A stretch of 64,000 nt of DNA, from NCBI RefSeq assembly GCF_018613235.1, contig NZ_JAGGQP010000041.1, positions 1-64,000 of the forward strand. Reading direction: 5' to 3'. This stretch comes from Bacillus sp. ISL-41 (GTDB lineage: Bacteria; Bacillota; Bacilli; Bacillales; Cytobacillaceae). The notes beneath the pieces were generated by a model. That model had not been told where the DNA came from, ran no database searches, and worked only from the letters and a program-made list of their open reading frames with translations. Positions 10,142 to 19,259 of the stretch are shown here, piece by piece (the stretch's first letter is position 1; the number at the start of each line of letters is the position of its first letter). A program made the position numbers and the translations under genes.

Positions 10142-10837
10142 ATGCCTTATCAGGTTATAATTCCGGCCGCAGGTCAGGGAAAGAGGATGGGAGCAGGGAA
10201 AAATAAGCTGCTGCTCACTTTGGAAGGCGTCCCGATCCTGATCCATACATTAAGGGTGTTTGAAGCAGATGCTGAATGCAATGGCATCATACTCGCCATA
10301 AGCCCGAGTGATGAGCAACAGTTCAAGTCTTTATTGAAAGAGTATGGTATACATAAGGTGTCTTCACTGGTCGCTGGAGGAAAGGAACGCCAGGACAGTG
10401 TGTATAACGGGTTGAGGGCGGTCCACTCCCTGGATGGAATCGTGCTCGTCCATGATGCTGCCCGCCCATTCATAAAAACAGAAATAATCCACAAACTTGT
10501 AGAGGCCGCAAGCAAGGATGGCGGGGCAATCGTGGCTGTTCCTGTTAAAGATACCATTAAGAAAGCGGAAAACAGCATGGTAGCCGAAACAGTCGAGCGT
10601 TCCAGCTTATGGGCAGTCCAGACCCCCCAGGCTTTCCGCGCTTCCGTATTGCTTGAGGCCCATAACAAGGCAATGAGAGAGCTATTCATCGGTACAGATG
10701 AATCAAGCCTTGTCGAACGGATCCCGCATCGTGTCAGCATCATCGAAGGGGACTATGATAATATTAAGCTGACAACACCAGAAGATTTATATTTTGCCGA
10801 AGCGATTCTGCGTAAGCGAAAAGAATCCAGTGTTTGA
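10142..10837 (+). CDS. ispD: IspD, 2-C-methyl-D-erythritol 4-phosphate cytidylyltransferase
   Basis: IspD joins CTP and MEP to CDP-methylerythritol, the third step of the non-mevalonate isoprenoid pathway. The 231-residue protein has the nucleotidyltransferase N-terminus IPAAGQGKRMG (7-17) with the following lysine, the VHDAARPF motif near residue 100, and GTDESSLVE near residue 180. GGAG lies 9 nt before the ATG. ispF, the gene for a later step of the same pathway, follows after 42 nt. Confidence 0.96.
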   Translation: MPYQVIIPAAGQGKRMGAGKNKLLLTLEGVPILIHTLRVFEADAECNGIILAISPSDEQQFKSLLKEYGIHKVSSLVAGGKERQDSVYNGLRAVHSLDGIVLVHDAARPFIKTEIIHKLVEAASKDGGAIVAVPVKDTIKKAENSMVAETVERSSLWAVQTPQAFRASVLLEAHNKAMRELFIGTDESSLVERIPHRVSIIEGDYDNIKLTTPEDLYFAEAILRKRKESSV

Positions 10838-10879
10838 GAGAATATATAAACAGCCTAATTTTAAAAGGAGTTATTCATT

Positions 10880-11362
10880 ATGTTTCGTATAGGACAAGGT
10901 TTCGATGTACATCAATTGACGGAGGGCAGGCCGCTGATCATTGGCGGAATCACGATTCCTTATGAAAAGGGGCTTCTTGGCCACTCGGATGCTGACGTGC
11001 TTTTACATACGGTGGCTGATGCATGTCTTGGAGCCATCGGCGAAGGAGACATCGGCAGACATTTCCCGGATACTGATCCTGAATTCAAGGACGCTGATTC
11101 AGCCAAATTGCTTGAACATGTTTGGAAGATTGTTAAAGGTAAAGGGTACGAGCTTGTAAACATAGACTGCACGATTATCGCACAGCAGCCTAAAATGGCA
11201 CCGCATATCGAAGCGATGCGCGAAAGGATTGCAGGATTATTGGAAGGCACCCCTGATCAGGTGAACGTCAAGGCAACAACGACTGAAAAGCTCGGCTTTC
11301 CGGGAAGAGGAGAAGGTATCGCATCACAGGCAACAGTTTTGTTGAAGCAGGCGGATAAATAA
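10880..11362 (+). CDS. ispF: IspF, 2-C-methyl-D-erythritol 2,4-cyclodiphosphate synthase
   Basis: IspF cyclises CDP-ME 2-phosphate to MEcPP with release of CMP. The 160-residue product shows the zinc-binding DVH motif (9-11), the [10 protein letters not shown] segment with the third metal ligand, and the C-terminal [13 protein letters not shown] motif that binds CDP. Family members are about 158 residues, so it is complete. AAAGGAG lies 8 nt before the ATG. The order ispD-ispF is conserved in Bacillus. Confidence 0.97.
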   Translation: MFRIGQGFDVHQLTEGRPLIIGGITIPYEKGLLGHSDADVLLHTVADACLGAIGEGDIGRHFPDTDPEFKDADSAKLLEHVWKIVKGKGYELVNIDCTIIAQQPKMAPHIEAMRERIAGLLEGTPDQVNVKATTTEKLGFPGRGEGIASQATVLLKQADK

Positions 11363-11434
11363 TTCGGTGCTACTTCCGCTTTATATATCTATAATGATAC
11401 AATAATGGACAGCTATATTAGAGGAGGATTCACT

Positions 11435-12892
11435 ATGTCATCAGATATCCGGGTGCGTTACGCGCCGAGCCCGACTGGACATTTACATATCGGGAATGCC
11501 CGTACAGCATTATTCAACTATCTATTCGCACGGAACAGAGGCGGAAAGTTCATCATCCGCATTGAAGATACAGATAAAAAGCGCAATATCGAAGGCGGGG
11601 AGCAAAGCCAGCTGAAGTATCTTAAATGGCTTGGAATCGACTGGGATGAGAGCGTCGATGTTGGCGGCGAATATGGGCCATACCGCCAGTCAGAGCGTAA
11701 CCACATATATGAAAAATACAATCAGGAGCTTCTCGAAAAAGGCCATGCCTATAAGTGCTACTGCACAGAGGAAGAGCTGGAAGCGGAGCGCGAGGAGCAG
11801 TCTGCACGCAATGAGACTCCTCAGTATTCCGGCCGCTGCCGCAACCTTACAGCTGAACAGAAGGAGCAGTTTGAAAAAGAAGGACGCCAGCCGAGCCTTC
11901 GCTTCAAGGTGCCTGCAGGCAAGATCCTGAAGTTCGATGATATGGTAAAAGGCGATGTCAGCTTTGAATCAGACGGGATGGGTGACTATGTCATCGTCAA
12001 GAAAGACGGCACGCCAACCTATAACTATGCAGTTGTCATAGATGACCATTTGATGAAGATTTCCCACGTACTTCGCGGGGATGACCACATTTCCAATACG
12101 CCGAAGCAGCTTGTGATTTATGAAGCGCTTGGCTGGGAGCCTCCGGTGTTTGGCCATATGACATTAATCGTCAATGAAAGCCGCAAGAAGCTGAGCAAGC
12201 GTGACGAATCGATCATCCAGTTTATTGAGCAGTATGAAGAGCTTGGTTATTTGCCAGAAGCATTGTTCAACTTCATCACGCTGCTTGGGTGGTCACCAGC
12301 AGGTGAAGAGGAGATTTACTCTAAGAACGAATTCATCGAGATTTTTGATCCGGCAAGACTTTCAAAATCTCCTGCGTTATTTGACCAGCAGAAGCTTGCA
12401 TGGATGAACAATCAATATATGAAAAAGGCTGATCTGGACCGTGTTGTCGAGCTGGCGCTGCCACACCTCATCAAGGCTGGAAAAGTCAGCGAGAACCGTA
12501 CAGAGGAAGAAGATGCCTGGGTTCGCGGCCTCATTTCTCTATATCATGATAAGATGAGCTTCGGAGCAGAAATCGTCGAGATGTCTGATTTATTCTTCCG
12601 CGATGAGGTAAACTATGATGAAGAAGCAAAAGAGGTCCTTGCAGGCGAGCAGGTTCCAGAAGTGCTGAATGCATTCCTTGCGGAGATCGATAAGCTTGAA
12701 GAGTTCAAGGCGGATTCAATCAAGGCAGCGGTCAAGGCAGTACAAAAAGGAACCGGCCATAAAGGGCAGAAGCTTTTCATGCCAATCCGAGCGGCTGCGA
12801 CAGGCCAGACCCATGGACCGGACCTTATGCTTGCAATGGAACTGATCGGCAAAGAAAAAGTAAAAGAAAGAGTCCAGAAGCTTTTGGGCTAA
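11435..12892 (+). CDS. gltX: Glutamyl-tRNA synthetase
   Basis: This class I synthetase charges tRNA-Glu, and in Bacillus also tRNA-Gln, whose product is later amidated. The 485 residues include the HIGH-type motif HIGN near residue 15, a CYC...C zinc-like knuckle near residues 105-135, the KLSKR form of KMSKS near residue 253, and a helical anticodon-binding C-terminus. The ATG at 11435 is chosen over an in-frame ATG 30 nt upstream because GAGGAGG lies 8 nt before it. A TATAAT at 11390-11395 suggests a promoter, but no good -35 box is seen. Confidence 0.97.
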   Translation: MSSDIRVRYAPSPTGHLHIGNARTALFNYLFARNRGGKFIIRIEDTDKKRNIEGGEQSQLKYLKWLGIDWDESVDVGGEYGPYRQSERNHIYEKYNQELLEKGHAYKCYCTEEELEAEREEQSARNETPQYSGRCRNLTAEQKEQFEKEGRQPSLRFKVPAGKILKFDDMVKGDVSFESDGMGDYVIVKKDGTPTYNYAVVIDDHLMKISHVLRGDDHISNTPKQLVIYEALGWEPPVFGHMTLIVNESRKKLSKRDESIIQFIEQYEELGYLPEALFNFITLLGWSPAGEEEIYSKNEFIEIFDPARLSKSPALFDQQKLAWMNNQYMKKADLDRVVELALPHLIKAGKVSENRTEEEDAWVRGLISLYHDKMSFGAEIVEMSDLFFRDEVNYDEEAKEVLAGEQVPEVLNAFLAEIDKLEEFKADSIKAAVKAVQKGTGHKGQKLFMPIRAAATGQTHGPDLMLAMELIGKEKVKERVQKLLG

Positions 12893-12914
12893 TAACTTTT
12901 CTAAGCTGTTTTAG

Positions 12915-12943
12915 TTAACAGAAATTCAAAAATGTAATATAGT
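12915..12943 (+). promoter_or_regulatory. Promoter of the cysE-cysS T-box transcript
   Basis: TTAACA (12915-12920) and TATAGT (12938-12943) are spaced by 17 nt. Transcription would begin near 12950, just upstream of the T-box stem I. Confidence 0.75.
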
Positions 12944-12949
12944 AAGAGT

Positions 12950-13221
12950 AATTCTATATAACCAAAGTGTTGAAGAGGAAAAGTAGGAAAATGACGCTTA
13001 ATAGAGAGAACCATCACCGGCTGAAAGTGGTTCAGGCCTCTCGTTTTTTGAAATGCGCCTCGGAGTCCCTGTGCAAAAAGGCAAATTGCCTGAGTAGTAC
13101 CGGGCGGGTCCTCCCGTTAACAGGTTAAAGTTGAGGCTATTGCCTGTTCAAAGGCGGCCTAAACAGAGTGGAACCGCGCATACCAAGCGTCTCTGTCGTA
13201 TACGACAGGGGCGCTTTTTTA
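12950..13221 (+). promoter_or_regulatory. T-box riboswitch, predicted cysteine specifier
   Basis: The T-box core GAGTGGAACCGCG (13166-13178) is present, followed by a factor-independent terminator (13187-13197 with 13204-13214, then seven T). Upstream, a stem I-like region includes an AG-rich internal loop and an apical hairpin. On the 3' side of stem I a GAAATGCGCC stretch places UGC (13054-13056) at the specifier position, which reads cysteine and fits cysE-cysS downstream. Uncharged tRNA-Cys would prevent the terminator from forming and turn the operon on. The specifier assignment is by inspection. Confidence 0.9.
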
Positions 13222-13228
13222 TATTGGT

Positions 13229-13405
13229 GGACTAGCGGGAAAGCTGGAATGACCTTAAAAATGAGGCAAAGCCACTATAGGGTCACATAAACGAGAAATA
13301 TGTGCCCGAAAAAGCCGGCCCAGCAAGATTACGGTCACATAAACCATAAACATGTGTCCAAAAAAGCAGAAGCCGCATGGTTAGGGTCACAAAATACAAA
13401 TTAGT
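13229..13405. repeat. Tandem 52-nt intergenic repeat array (variant C)
   Basis: GGTCAC recurs at 13281, 13333 and 13385, exactly 52 nt apart, and a degenerate unit lies one period upstream from 13229. Each full unit pairs GGTCACAT with an ATGTGnCC 19 nt downstream. The second unit then carries AAAAAAGCAGAAGCC (13360-13374). The array fills the space between the T-box terminator and cysE. Confidence 0.82.
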
Positions 13406-13489
13406 AAGGCTATAACCAGATGTCGGCTTTGAAGGTGCTCACTAATGAGCAAAAACTATAATAAATTTTAAAAGAAGGAGGATTTCACC

Positions 13490-14176
13490 ATGTTTAAGAT
13501 GATGAAGGAAGACATAGATGTTGTTTTTGATCAGGATCCTTCTGCCAGGAGTGTGCTGGAAGTGGTTTTGACATACGCAGGCCTGCATGCGATATGGTCC
13601 CATCGTTTGGCGCATGCTTTCTATAAGCGGAAGTTTTATTTTATCGCAAGGGCCATTTCGCAGATCAGCCGTTTTTTCACGGGGGTAGAAATCCATCCGG
13701 GAGCCAAGATTGGCAGACGTTTTTTCATCGACCATGGAATGGGGGTCGTCATTGGTGAAACGTGTGAGATCGGGGATAATGTGACCGTATTCCAGGGAGT
13801 GACCCTGGGCGGTACAGGCAAGGAAAAGGGCAAACGCCACCCGACTGTTAACGACAATGCTCTGATTGCGACCGGCGCTAAGGTTTTAGGTTCGATCACG
13901 ATTGGGGAGAATTCTAAAGTGGGCGCTGGATCCGTTGTCCTGAAGGATGTGCCGCCGAACTCCACGGTTGTGGGCATTCCCGGCAAAATCGTCATCCAGG
14001 ACGGCGTCAGGGTCAAGAAGGATTTCAATCATCGCGACTTGCCGGATCCGGTAGCAGATCGATGCATGGAAATTGAAATGGAATTGGTTAAATTGAAAAA
14101 AGAACTTGATTTAGTCAGATTACAAGAAGAATTGGAAGTTGCGAAGCAAGGAAGGGGCATGGAAAATGGGAATTAA
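13490..14176 (+). CDS. cysE: Serine O-acetyltransferase
   Basis: CysE transfers acetyl from acetyl-CoA to serine, the first committed step of cysteine synthesis. The 228-residue protein has a helical N-terminus and a left-handed beta-helix of hexapeptide repeats (about 65-170) including [11 protein letters not shown] and the [12 protein letters not shown] loop with the catalytic histidine region. The C-terminal ~35 residues are a charged, probably coiled tail. AAGGAGG lies 9 nt before the ATG. The gene lies downstream of the cysteine T-box and overlaps cysS by 11 nt, so acetylserine supply and Cys-tRNA charging are controlled together. Confidence 0.96.
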   Translation: MFKMMKEDIDVVFDQDPSARSVLEVVLTYAGLHAIWSHRLAHAFYKRKFYFIARAISQISRFFTGVEIHPGAKIGRRFFIDHGMGVVIGETCEIGDNVTVFQGVTLGGTGKEKGKRHPTVNDNALIATGAKVLGSITIGENSKVGAGSVVLKDVPPNSTVVGIPGKIVIQDGVRVKKDFNHRDLPDPVADRCMEIEMELVKLKKELDLVRLQEELEVAKQGRGMENGN

Positions 14177-15563
14177 AATTTATAATACACTCACTCGGAA
14201 CAAGGAAGAGTTTATCCCTTTAGAAGAGGGAAAAGTGAAAATGTATGTTTGCGGTCCTACCGTCTATAACTATATTCACATTGGAAATGCCCGTCCGGCC
14301 ATTGTTTTCGATACGGTCCGCCGCTATCTTGAGTTCCGCGGCTATGATGTACAGTATGTTTCGAACTTCACCGATGTCGATGACAAACTGATCAAAGCAG
14401 CGAATGAACTTGGGGAAGACGTACCGACAATCGCTCAACGATTCATCGACGCTTATTTTGAGGATGTCCATGCACTTGGCTGCAAAACAGCCGATGCTCA
14501 CCCAAGGGTAACGGAAACAATGGATTTGATTATCGACTTTATCAGCGCATTGATTGAAAAAGGCTTTGCCTATGAATCAAGCGGAGATGTGTACTACCGC
14601 ACGAGGGAATTTAAAGAATACGGCAAGCTTTCACATCAATCCATTGAAGAGCTGAAGGTTGGTGCGAGGATACAGGTTGGGGAAAAGAAACAGGATGCGC
14701 TCGACTTTGTACTTTGGAAATCGGCTAAAGAAGGCGAAATTTCCTGGGATAGTCCTTGGGGCAAAGGCCGTCCAGGCTGGCATATTGAGTGCTCGGCGAT
14801 GGCCCGCGAATACCTTGGAGATACGATCGATATCCATGCAGGAGGCCAGGACTTGGCATTCCCGCATCATGAAAATGAAATCGCCCAGTCAGAGGCATTA
14901 ACAGGAAAGACGTTTGCCCGCTACTGGATGCATAATGGATATATCAATATTGATAATGAAAAGATGTCCAAGTCACTTGGCAATTTTGTCACGGTTCATG
15001 ACATTATTAAGCAGGTTGATCCACAGATATTAAGATTTTTCATGATTTCTGTCCATTACCGGAATCCAATCAACTACAGCCAGGAGCTGCTTGAAAAGAC
15101 ACAGGCTGCTTTCGAACGCCTGAAGACATCTTACCAAAATCTGAAGCACCGCATGGGAGCGAGTGCGAATCTAACCGATAACAACCAGGAATGGCTGGGT
15201 AAAATCGCTGGGCTTCGCGAGCAGTTCATTAAGGATATGGATGATGACTTCAATACTGCAAACGGTGTATCAACCTTGTTTGAACTTTCTAAGCTTTCTA
15301 ATCTGTACTTGATGGAGAAAAATACTTCCGAGGAAGTTATCAAAGCATTCATGGATGAATTCGAAACATTGTTCGCTGTCCTTGGCCTGTCACTGAAGGA
15401 TGAAGAGCTGCTTGATGAGGAGATCGAGGCGCTGATTGAAAAAAGAACGCAGGCCCGCAAGGAAAGGAACTTCCAGCTTGCCGATGAAATCCGTGACCAG
15501 TTGAAGGAAATGAACATTATCATCGAGGACACTCCTCAGGGCATCAGATGGAAAAGAGGCTAA
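14166..15563 (+). CDS. cysS: Cysteinyl-tRNA synthetase
   Basis: This class I synthetase charges tRNA-Cys. The 465 residues show the HIGN motif near residue 38 with the upstream CGPTVYN segment, the zinc ligands in WHIECSAMA and in HHENE, and KMSKS near residue 268. The ATG at 14166 sits inside the end of cysE, with AAGGAAGGGG about 10 nt upstream, and gives the usual N-terminus. An upstream in-frame ATG adds nine residues not typical of the family. Translational coupling to cysE is likely. Confidence 0.97.
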   Translation: MGIKIYNTLTRNKEEFIPLEEGKVKMYVCGPTVYNYIHIGNARPAIVFDTVRRYLEFRGYDVQYVSNFTDVDDKLIKAANELGEDVPTIAQRFIDAYFEDVHALGCKTADAHPRVTETMDLIIDFISALIEKGFAYESSGDVYYRTREFKEYGKLSHQSIEELKVGARIQVGEKKQDALDFVLWKSAKEGEISWDSPWGKGRPGWHIECSAMAREYLGDTIDIHAGGQDLAFPHHENEIAQSEALTGKTFARYWMHNGYINIDNEKMSKSLGNFVTVHDIIKQVDPQILRFFMISVHYRNPINYSQELLEKTQAAFERLKTSYQNLKHRMGASANLTDNNQEWLGKIAGLREQFIKDMDDDFNTANGVSTLFELSKLSNLYLMEKNTSEEVIKAFMDEFETLFAVLGLSLKDEELLDEEIEALIEKRTQARKERNFQLADEIRDQLKEMNIIIEDTPQGIRWKRG

Positions 15564-15971
15564 ATGATGCTGCATTACGAACAAAAAATAGATGAAAAAC
15601 AGTTGAATAGCCTTGCGCTTGCTTATATGGGTGATGCCGTTTATGAACTGTATGTCCGGCATCACCTGCTGCAAAGCGGCAAGGTCCGGCCAAACAAGCT
15701 GCATAAAGAAGCAACCGCTTATGTGTCGGCGAAATCGCAGGCGAAATACCTTCATAAGCTGATGGAGCTGGACATGCTATCCGAAGCGGAGATTACGATT
15801 GTAAAAAGGGGCCGGAATGCGAAGTCAGGATCTGTCCCGAAAAACACCGATGTCCAAACATACCGTTACAGCACAGCCTTTGAGGCACTGATCGGTTATT
15901 TGTATCTGGCAGGTAATGAGAAACGGATAGAGGAACTGATTACCACAGTATTTGCACTCGCTGAAGAATAG
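15564..15971 (+). CDS. mrnC: Mini-ribonuclease III
   Basis: MrnC removes the 5' and 3' ends of the 23S rRNA precursor. The 135-residue protein is a lone RNase III catalytic domain with no double-stranded-RNA-binding domain. It retains [10 protein letters not shown] (signature with the acidic pair) near residues 18-27 and the family stretch KRGRNAKSG near residue 80. The ATG follows the cysS stop directly; a second ATG one codon later is possible. It lies next to rlmB and rae1, genes for other RNA-acting enzymes. Confidence 0.95.
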   Translation: MMLHYEQKIDEKQLNSLALAYMGDAVYELYVRHHLLQSGKVRPNKLHKEATAYVSAKSQAKYLHKLMELDMLSEAEITIVKRGRNAKSGSVPKNTDVQTYRYSTAFEALIGYLYLAGNEKRIEELITTVFALAEE

Positions 15972-15990
15972 ATGGGAGGAAAGATTCCAG

Positions 15991-16986
15991 ATGAGCCAGA
16001 AACAGCAACATAAACAGAGCCGGAACAGCAGGCCAAAATCAGTTGATGACAATAAGCGGAAACCAGCACGGAACCAGGCGGAAAGACAGGATGAAAAGCC
16101 AAAGAACAGGCCGGCGAAAGGCCAGGATCAGAAACATGAAGCAAGACAGGACCGAAAACATGAAGCAAGACGCGACCGTAAACACGAACCAAGACGTGAC
16201 CAGAAATATGGACAAAAATCGGATCAACTTCGGGAACAAAATGAAAACCAGGATTATATCATTGGCAAGAATCCGGTAATCGAAGCGCTTAAGTCAGAAC
16301 GTGACATCAATAAAATCCTGATTGCTGAAGGCTCCCAGAGCGGACAGATGCAGCAGGTAATCGGAATGGCGAAGGAAGCCAATGTCATCGTCCAATTCGT
16401 CCCGAAAAAGAAAATCGATCAGCTGGCCGATGGCAATCACCAGGGTGTCATCGCCCAGGTTGCAGCCTATGAATATGCGGAGATCGATGATTTGTTTGCT
16501 TTAGCAGAAAAGAAGAACGAAGCTCCTTTCTTCTTGCTTCTCGATGAAATTGAGGATCCCCACAATCTAGGCTCCATTATGAGGACAGCTGATGCATCGG
16601 GAGCACACGGGATCATCATTCCCAAGAGGCGAGCGGTTGGGCTGACAGCGACAGTAGCGAAATTATCTACAGGCGCAATCGAATATATCCCGGTTGCGAG
16701 AGTCACGAATATGGCCCAGACCATCGATGAATTGAAAGAACGCGGTGTCTGGATAGCGGGCACTGACGCTTCGGCAAAACAGGATTTTCGCCAAATGGAT
16801 GGAACATTGCCTCTTGGCCTGGTGATCGGCAGCGAGGGAAAAGGCATGGGAAGGCTGATCAGGGACAAATGTGACTTTCTTTTAAGTCTTCCGATGGTTG
16901 GACATGTAACTTCGTTGAATGCATCAGTGGCCGCGGCACTCCTGATGTATGAAGTCCACCGTAAACGACAACCGCTAGGGGAATAG
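15991..16986 (+). CDS. rlmB: RlmB-type 23S rRNA (guanosine-2'-O)-methyltransferase
   Basis: The C-terminal SpoU/TrmH (SPOUT) domain (about 175-331) has the three family motifs, including ILDEIEDPHNLGSIMRTADA-like motif 1, GSEGKGM and LNASVAAALL, and would methylate a guanosine in 23S rRNA with SAM. A substrate-binding domain (about 88-160) precedes it. The first ~89 residues are an Arg/Lys/Gln/Glu-rich, probably disordered extension that contains three to four copies of an eight-residue RKHEARRD-like repeat (46-73), encoded by a 24-nt tandem DNA repeat. The ATG at 15991 has GGGAGGAAAG 7 nt upstream. Confidence 0.93.
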   Translation: MSQKQQHKQSRNSRPKSVDDNKRKPARNQAERQDEKPKNRPAKGQDQKHEARQDRKHEARRDRKHEPRRDQKYGQKSDQLREQNENQDYIIGKNPVIEALKSERDINKILIAEGSQSGQMQQVIGMAKEANVIVQFVPKKKIDQLADGNHQGVIAQVAAYEYAEIDDLFALAEKKNEAPFFLLLDEIEDPHNLGSIMRTADASGAHGIIIPKRRAVGLTATVAKLSTGAIEYIPVARVTNMAQTIDELKERGVWIAGTDASAKQDFRQMDGTLPLGLVIGSEGKGMGRLIRDKCDFLLSLPMVGHVTSLNASVAAALLMYEVHRKRQPLGE

Positions 16987-16988
16987 GA

Positions 16989-17498
16989 ATGGATATCCTG
17001 CTTGTTGACGGCTACAACATCATCGGCGCATGGCCGGAGCTGGTCAGCTTGAAGAAGAGAGAACTTTCTGCCGCGAGGGACCGGCTGGTGGAAATCATGG
17101 CAGAGTACCAGGCGTATACCGGCTATCGCGTCATCATTGTTTTTGACGCCCATTTTGTATCAGGAACACAAAAGAAATATAAGAATTATAATGTGGAAGT
17201 AATTTTTACAAAAGAAAATGAAACGGCGGATGAACGGATTGAAAGGCTGGCGATCGACCTCAGCAACCGTAAAACGCAGATTCATGTAGCCACCTCTGAC
17301 TACACCGAGCAATGGGCCATTTTTGGACAGGGAGCATTAAGGAAATCAGCAAGGGAGCTGCTTAACGAAACAAATTTAATTAGTAAAAAAATAGAAAAAA
17401 GCGTGAAAGTGATCCAGGAAAAAAAGCCAAGTGCCAAGATTCCGCTTACAAAAGAAGTGGCAGAAATTTTTGAAAAATGGCGCAGAGGGGAGCAATGA
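16989..17498 (+). CDS. rae1: Rae1 (YacP), ribosome-associated endoribonuclease
   Basis: Rae1 cleaves mRNAs in the ribosomal A site in B. subtilis. The 169-residue protein is a NYN/PIN-like domain: LLVDGYNIIGAW (4-15) with the first acidic residue, VIVFDAH near residue 50, and the conserved segments ENETADERIE and TSDYTEQWAIFGQGA near residues 72-120. It starts 2 nt after rlmB. The C-terminus ends in the family's EKWRRG. Confidence 0.95.
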   Translation: MDILLVDGYNIIGAWPELVSLKKRELSAARDRLVEIMAEYQAYTGYRVIIVFDAHFVSGTQKKYKNYNVEVIFTKENETADERIERLAIDLSNRKTQIHVATSDYTEQWAIFGQGALRKSARELLNETNLISKKIEKSVKVIQEKKPSAKIPLTKEVAEIFEKWRRGEQ

Positions 17499-17502
17499 CC
17501 TG

Positions 17503-17532
17503 TTGACGCCATAAAAACGCCTGCTGTATAAT
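17503..17532 (+). promoter_or_regulatory. sigH promoter (sigma-A type)
   Basis: TTGACG (17503-17508) and TATAAT (17527-17532) are separated by 18 nt, about 35 nt before the sigH start. In B. subtilis this promoter is repressed by AbrB; no operator can be defined by eye here. Confidence 0.85.
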
Positions 17533-17566
17533 ATTTCTAACTGTATGTGCGGGCGGGGGGATCGAA

Positions 17567-18217
17567 ATGAGTACTGACATCGGGAATCGTTTAAATGACG
17601 CTTATTTGTTGCTGCAAGATGAAGAAATTGTAGAAGCAGTGCACAGAGGAGAAAGTGATGCACTTGATTTTCTGATTCATAAATACAGGAATTTTGTTCG
17701 GGCGAAGGCGCGTTCATATTTCCTAATTGGAGCAGATAAAGAGGACATCGTGCAGGAAGGAATGATCGGCTTATATAAAGCGATCCGTGATTTCCGAGAG
17801 GACAAGCTAACATCATTCAAAGCATTTGCAGAACTATGCATTACCCGTCAGATCATTACGGCCATCAAGACGGCCACAAGGCAAAAACACATCCCGCTTA
17901 ACTCCTATGTTTCCCTGGACAAGCCGATTTATGATGAAGAATCGGACAGGACACTGATGGATGTTTTATCCGGAGCCAAAGTGATGGACCCCGAAGAATT
18001 ATTTATTAATCAGGAAGAGTTTGACCAGATTGAAGTGAAAATGTCTGAGCTGCTGAGTGACCTTGAACGAAAAGTGCTCGCCTTATATTTGGACGGACAA
18101 TCCTATCAGGAAATTTCTGAAGAGCTGAATCGCCATGTCAAGTCAATCGATAATGCGCTTCAGCGCGTGAAGCGGAAACTCGAGAGGTATCTTGAACTAA
18201 GAGAGCTGTCAGTGTAG
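17567..18217 (+). CDS. sigH: RNA polymerase sigma-H factor
   Basis: SigH directs transcription of early stationary-phase, sporulation and competence genes. The 216 residues contain sigma region 2 (about 25-95) with the conserved YRNFVRAKARSYFLIGADKEDIVQ stretch beginning near residue 42, and region 4 (about 160-210) with the helix-turn-helix SYQEISEELNRHVKSIDNAL. A variable linker region near 125-150 matches the B. subtilis protein. A GGGGGGA site lies 8 nt before the ATG. Confidence 0.97.
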   Translation: MSTDIGNRLNDAYLLLQDEEIVEAVHRGESDALDFLIHKYRNFVRAKARSYFLIGADKEDIVQEGMIGLYKAIRDFREDKLTSFKAFAELCITRQIITAIKTATRQKHIPLNSYVSLDKPIYDEESDRTLMDVLSGAKVMDPEELFINQEEFDQIEVKMSELLSDLERKVLALYLDGQSYQEISEELNRHVKSIDNALQRVKRKLERYLELRELSV

Positions 18218-18304
18218 GTTGAATTGCCAAAAAATAGCCGCAAAACTGACTTTTATTTTGTGTCAGAAATTATAAACTTTTCATTTGGATAGTTGGCCAG
18301 CTCC

Positions 18305-18592
18305 AGCGCCTAGCCAGTTTTCATCCCCGAATAGGCTTCTGGGAGTATCTTGCGAGAAGCGTTAGCTTTGAGCAGCTCGAGACGTTTGTCTAGTGTCGCC
18401 TCCTAGAAACTCCGAACCTTCAACTCCGCCGGCAGAAGCAAAAAGCGCTTCTTTGTCGGAGTCTCCAGTTCCTGCGTTTCTGGGCAGTCGGCTATACATT
18501 TCGATTTCGGTCCTGCCAATGAAGTCAAAGAGCGACTTCACTGTCAGGCCCTCCAACGCTTGTCGGGGCTGAACAAGGCGCTTGCGCTTTTC
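18305..18592. repeat. GC-rich structured intergenic repeat (CGCTTTTC family), long copy
   Basis: The element is bounded by AGCGCCT (18305-18311) and its complement AGGCGCT (18576-18582), followed by TGCGCTTTTC. Several smaller hairpins lie inside. The last ~37 nt (18556-18592) are almost identical to 22569-22606. It interrupts the sigH-rpmG spacer and has no plausible reading frame. Confidence 0.75.
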
Positions 18593-18597
18593 TATTA

Positions 18598-18640
18598 TTG
18601 ACACAAGCTATCAGCCGTGGTATCTTTTTAAAGATATAAT
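18598..18640 (+). promoter_or_regulatory. Probable promoter of rpmG-secE
   Basis: A consensus TTGACA (18598-18603) is followed after 17 nt by TATCTT (18621-18626). A second -10-like TATAAT lies at 18635-18640, too far for the same -35 box. Confidence 0.6.
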
Positions 18641-18699
18641 AGATGGCGGTTTCATGGTATCAGATTGGAATCAGCCTGTTGAAGCGGGTGTAAGTGTCA

Positions 18700-18849
18700 A
18701 TGAACAACAAAGTGACTCTTGCTTGTCAGGAATGCGGTTCCCGCAATTATTCCACACCGAGCAACAAGCAAACGCAAACAGAACGGCTGGAGCTGAAAAA
18801 GTACTGCAGCAACTGCGGTGCCCATACAGTTCATAAGGAAACGAAATAA
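18700..18849 (+). CDS. rpmG: Ribosomal protein L33, zinc-binding form
   Basis: This 49-residue protein of the large subunit has two CxxC pairs (C9/C12 and C36/C39), the zinc-binding form of L33. Such forms are often paired with zinc-free paralogs used under zinc limitation. The start ATG at 18700 aligns with B. subtilis RpmGB (LAC then xxCG spacing); a GTG two codons upstream is an alternative. Ribosome binding site GAAGCGGGTG is weak. secE follows after 51 nt, as in other Bacillus genomes. Confidence 0.93.
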   Translation: MNNKVTLACQECGSRNYSTPSNKQTQTERLELKKYCSNCGAHTVHKETK

Positions 18850-18900
18850 GGTTTTCAGATAGATCATCATATGGAATTCCGATAAGTTGGAGGTTACAAA

Positions 18901-19083
18901 ATGCAGCGCATCACTAATTTTTTCAGTGAAGTTGGACGTGAAATGAGGAAGGTCAGCTGGCCTAGACGCAAAGAACTGACTCGCTACACGATTACGGTTC
19001 TGTCTACAGTCGCTTTTGCTGCTCTATTCTTCGCAGTGTTAGACCTTGGTATTTCTGAATTGATTCGCTTAATTCTTGAATAA
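18901..19083 (+). CDS. secE: SecE, preprotein translocase subunit
   Basis: SecE clamps SecY in the membrane channel for protein export. The 60-residue product is the short Gram-positive form: an amphipathic N-terminal region containing EMRKVSWPRRKEL (about 13-27), the conserved cytosolic motif, and one transmembrane helix (about 33-55). GGAGG lies 8 nt before the ATG. It lies upstream of nusG, the common bacterial order. Confidence 0.96.
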   Translation: MQRITNFFSEVGREMRKVSWPRRKELTRYTITVLSTVAFAALFFAVLDLGISELIRLILE

Positions 19084-19097
19084 CCACTACGCACTCA

Positions 19098-19156
19098 TGG
19101 TATAATGGAAAATATAAACGCAGGACAAGTTTAAAAGCCCGGATAACGGGTTTTTT
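19098..19156 (+). promoter_or_regulatory. Extended -10 promoter and terminator-like leader before nusG
   Basis: TGGTATAAT (19098-19106) is an extended -10 element; TTGAAT (19076-19081) lies 19 nt before it. About 30 nt beyond the likely start, a hairpin (CCCG 19138-19141 with CGGG 19147-19150, extended by A/T pairs) runs into six T and ATTT. This would yield a short terminated leader, or serve as the secE terminator, ahead of nusG. Confidence 0.6.
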
Positions 19157-19259
19157 ATTTGCTTGAAAAAATTCGCATTCAATGCCGGGGCTGCAGTTTA
19201 CACATGACGGTAACGCCCGGGCGTCTGGAAATGGGGAGGGACGGACGAATTAGTCCTCG

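Noticed and set aside
10174-10743. 189-residue minus-strand ORF
   Set aside because: Antisense shadow of ispD.
13442-13840. 132-residue minus-strand ORF
   Set aside because: Antisense to cysE; the cysE frame has the ribosome binding site and the family match.
15896-16192. 98-residue minus-strand ORF with repeated segments
   Set aside because: It only mirrors the octapeptide-coding repeats of rlmB.
16467-17153. 228-residue minus-strand ORF
   Set aside because: Antisense shadow of rlmB and rae1, with composition set by their codons.
18582-18836. 84-residue plus-strand ORF
   Set aside because: It covers rpmG in another frame; the L33 frame with its four cysteines is the real gene.
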